Source: Bacteroidaceae bacterium (GTDB lineage: Bacteria > Bacteroidota > Bacteroidia > Bacteroidales > Bacteroidaceae). Taken from it: a stretch of DNA of 32,932 nucleotides. Positions 31,697 through 32,932 of the stretch are shown piece by piece. Made by a program: the position numbers and the translations under genes. Each line of letters begins with the position of its first letter. The first letter of the stretch is position 1. Under the pieces are notes generated by a model. It worked only from the letters and a program-made list of their open reading frames with translations, had not been told where the DNA came from and ran no database searches. The stretch lies in NCBI GenBank assembly GCA_017616445.1, contig JAFZYE010000011.1, positions 1-32,932 on the forward strand, in the 5' to 3' direction.

Positions 31697-31745
31697 TTTG
31701 AACTTTGAACGTTGAACCTTGAACCTTCAACTATCAACTGTCAAT
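31697..31745. repeat. Seven-unit heptamer array after tRNA-Lys
   Basis: Units TTTGAAC, TTTGAAC, GTTGAAC, CTTGAAC, CTTCAAC, TATCAAC and TGTCAAT run from 31697. The next bases weakly continue the 7-bp rhythm. The flanking non-coding region 31654-31928 otherwise shows only the hairpin repeats listed next. Confidence 0.87.
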
Positions 31746-31844
31746 TAGTAAAATTCGTATAATCCGTGATAAAAAAAGAAGAGGGATTGCAGAAATTATT
31801 CACTGCTTGCTACGTATATCTTGCGCTTCATAACTCATAATTTA

Positions 31845-31938
31845 TGTCCCGTTTTTTCACGAGACTATATCCCCTATCTTGTACAGCGGATTATCTCCGC
31901 TTCAAACTGTCCCGTTTTTTTACGCGGATTACATCCGC
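31845..31938. repeat. Paired hairpin repeats beside the Y1 transposase gene
   Basis: TGTCCCGTTTTTTnACG occurs at 31845 and 31908, and two related hairpins follow: AGCGGA-TTATC-TCCGCT (31885-31901) and GCGGAT-TAC-ATCCGC (31924-31938). The second contains the transposase stop codon. Two similar hairpins next to a REP-associated-type transposase resemble the paired repeats those enzymes recognise. Confidence 0.65.
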
Positions 31939-32932
31939 AAAAACATCCGTCCCATCTCATTCAGGGCCACAAACCTATACCGTTGTGATTCCACAGGAAC
32001 ATCTGTATATGCATAATGTTTTGCCTCTGCTTTCTGCCGCAACGTCGCCTCAACTGCCGCCTTTACAATAGGATTGACAAAGGCGCTCTCCTCAGGCTCC
32101 ATCAGCAACAGCCTACCCTTTGAACAAGCCTCGAAATATGCACCGCCAGGTTTGTAGAAGCGCTCTTGCTCTGCCCCCTCTGCTGGAAAACCTTCATTCA
32201 GTAGCACAACCAACGGAAACCCATGCTCACGCACCGTTCTGGCAATCTTCTGCTCACCTTTGTTAATCGCCGCCGTATAGGTCACGGCACCATTATGGGC
32301 TGCCACCATCACCTCTTTCAGTCGTTCTGCAATCTGTGCCTCACTGGCACTCCTGCTCAACTCTACCAATTGCCTGTCAGGCCAGTCCAACAAAAAATGA
32401 TTACCCATTGAAGTGAACTGAAGCCCACACGCTTCCGTCTTTCGGTGCATACGAAAGAGGTCGGGATTCTGTCTGCGCTGCCAAGCACGCTCCGTATTGG
32501 CTTTCACATATTCTATCATAGCGTGTAGCTGTCCCTTGTGCGTCAGCACACGATAGAAAGGCGGAGCATCATATAGGTTCTCTGTAAACCCCAGCTTACG
32601 CGCCTCTCCCTTGCAACCTTGCATATATCCGCGTACCAACTCCCTGATGCTGCGGGGCATCGTCCGCTGTACCTGTAGTACCATGTGATGATGGTCAGGC
32701 ATCACTTTGTCAGCAAGAATCTTTATCTCAGGACACAGCTCCAACAGCCTACGCTCTTGATTGATAAGAGCCCAGCCTATCGGAGTCTTTTCCACAACCG
32801 CCTCAGAACCATTATGCGTGAGTTTGCCAAACAACGCCTGACGTGAGTTAGCCACCATCGTGACATGCACGATGCAAGGCTTGCGCCAAGCTCCTGGCTC
32901 CAGCCAAGAGAATTTCTCGCTCTTAGGTTTTG
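31929..32932 (-). CDS. Y1 (REP-associated-type) transposase, 5' end off the window
   Basis: The frame is open from the right edge, so the gene is partial at its N terminus; 334 codons are visible including the stop. A GTG at 32870 is an internal codon, since coding-like sequence (SWLEPGAWRKPCIVHVTMV) continues upstream of it. The HUH motif of Y1 transposases is present as MPDHHHMVLQV, and the candidate catalytic Tyr is in AMIEYVKANTERAW. These enzymes cut and join single-stranded hairpin DNA. About 130 residues follow the catalytic domain, more than in IS200 TnpA, as in RAYT-type proteins. The C terminus RMFLRM and stop lie in a hairpin (31924-31938). Confidence 0.82.
   Translation of the reverse strand, partial: KPKSEKFSWLEPGAWRKPCIVHVTMVANSRQALFGKLTHNGSEAVVEKTPIGWALINQERRLLELCPEIKILADKVMPDHHHMVLQVQRTMPRSIRELVRGYMQGCKGEARKLGFTENLYDAPPFYRVLTHKGQLHAMIEYVKANTERAWQRRQNPDLFRMHRKTEACGLQFTSMGNHFLLDWPDRQLVELSRSASEAQIAERLKEVMVAAHNGAVTYTAAINKGEQKIARTVREHGFPLVVLLNEGFPAEGAEQERFYKPGGAYFEACSKGRLLLMEPEESAFVNPIVKAAVEATLRQKAEAKHYAYTDVPVESQRYRFVALNEMGRMFLRM

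Overview
The window looks like a chromosomal segment of a Bacteroidales bacterium, most likely a Prevotella-like genus. Reasons: several promoters fit the Bacteroidetes TTTG-N19-21-TAnnTTTG pattern, Shine-Dalgarno sequences are mostly absent, and the gene content is typical of the group (split his operon, lone FtsE beside an aspartate kinase, SSS sugar transporter with ara genes, short Hc1-type histone H1-like protein, carboxyspermidine route). The genus is inference. No rRNA, prophage, CRISPR array or plasmid function was seen.

Layout. Positions 1-899 hold no convincing protein gene. They contain a strong promoter (415-446), an 11-bp-period repeat array (514-722) and a terminator-like hairpin (792-832), which together look like a small non-coding transcription unit just before hisH. 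From 900 to 7257 on the + strand come hisH-hisA-hisF-hisIE (late histidine synthesis), ftsE, lysC and lysA (aspartate kinase and the last step of lysine synthesis). From 7324 to 10291 come grpE-dnaJ-folC. From 10379 to 16112 lies a galactose block: galM, galK, a lipoprotein galM paralogue and a sodium/sugar symporter. From 16304 to 22768 lies a pentose block, araD-araA-FGGY kinase-transketolase, interrupted by a GxxExxY gene bounded by inverted arrays of 9-bp units.

The - strand genes, converging on transketolase, include a small secreted coiled-coil protein, a 56-aa Hc1-like protein (23331-23501) and a five-gene polyamine operon read from 29607 down to 23667: arginine decarboxylase, a SpeE-like protein, a ureohydrolase, carboxy(nor)spermidine dehydrogenase and carboxy(nor)spermidine decarboxylase. 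Beyond it lie a Ste24-type protease, a 125-nt closed-stem element that may be a structured RNA, tRNA-Lys(UUU) with its promoter and terminator, and a REP-associated-type Y1 transposase that runs off the right edge.

The most unusual layer is between the genes. Many gaps carry short, evolving tandem repeats of 7 bp (9 and 11 bp in two special places), often joined to a C5/G5 hairpin that starts at or within a few bases of the upstream stop codon. In some cases the repeat supplies the stop or start codon of a gene. Three consecutive gaps of the polyamine operon and the hisIE-ftsE gap share the order stop codon, GC hairpin, repeat array, next start. Together with the GxxExxY cassette, the possible RNA elements and the SpeE-like protein with altered key acidic positions, these are the best candidates for undescribed biology.
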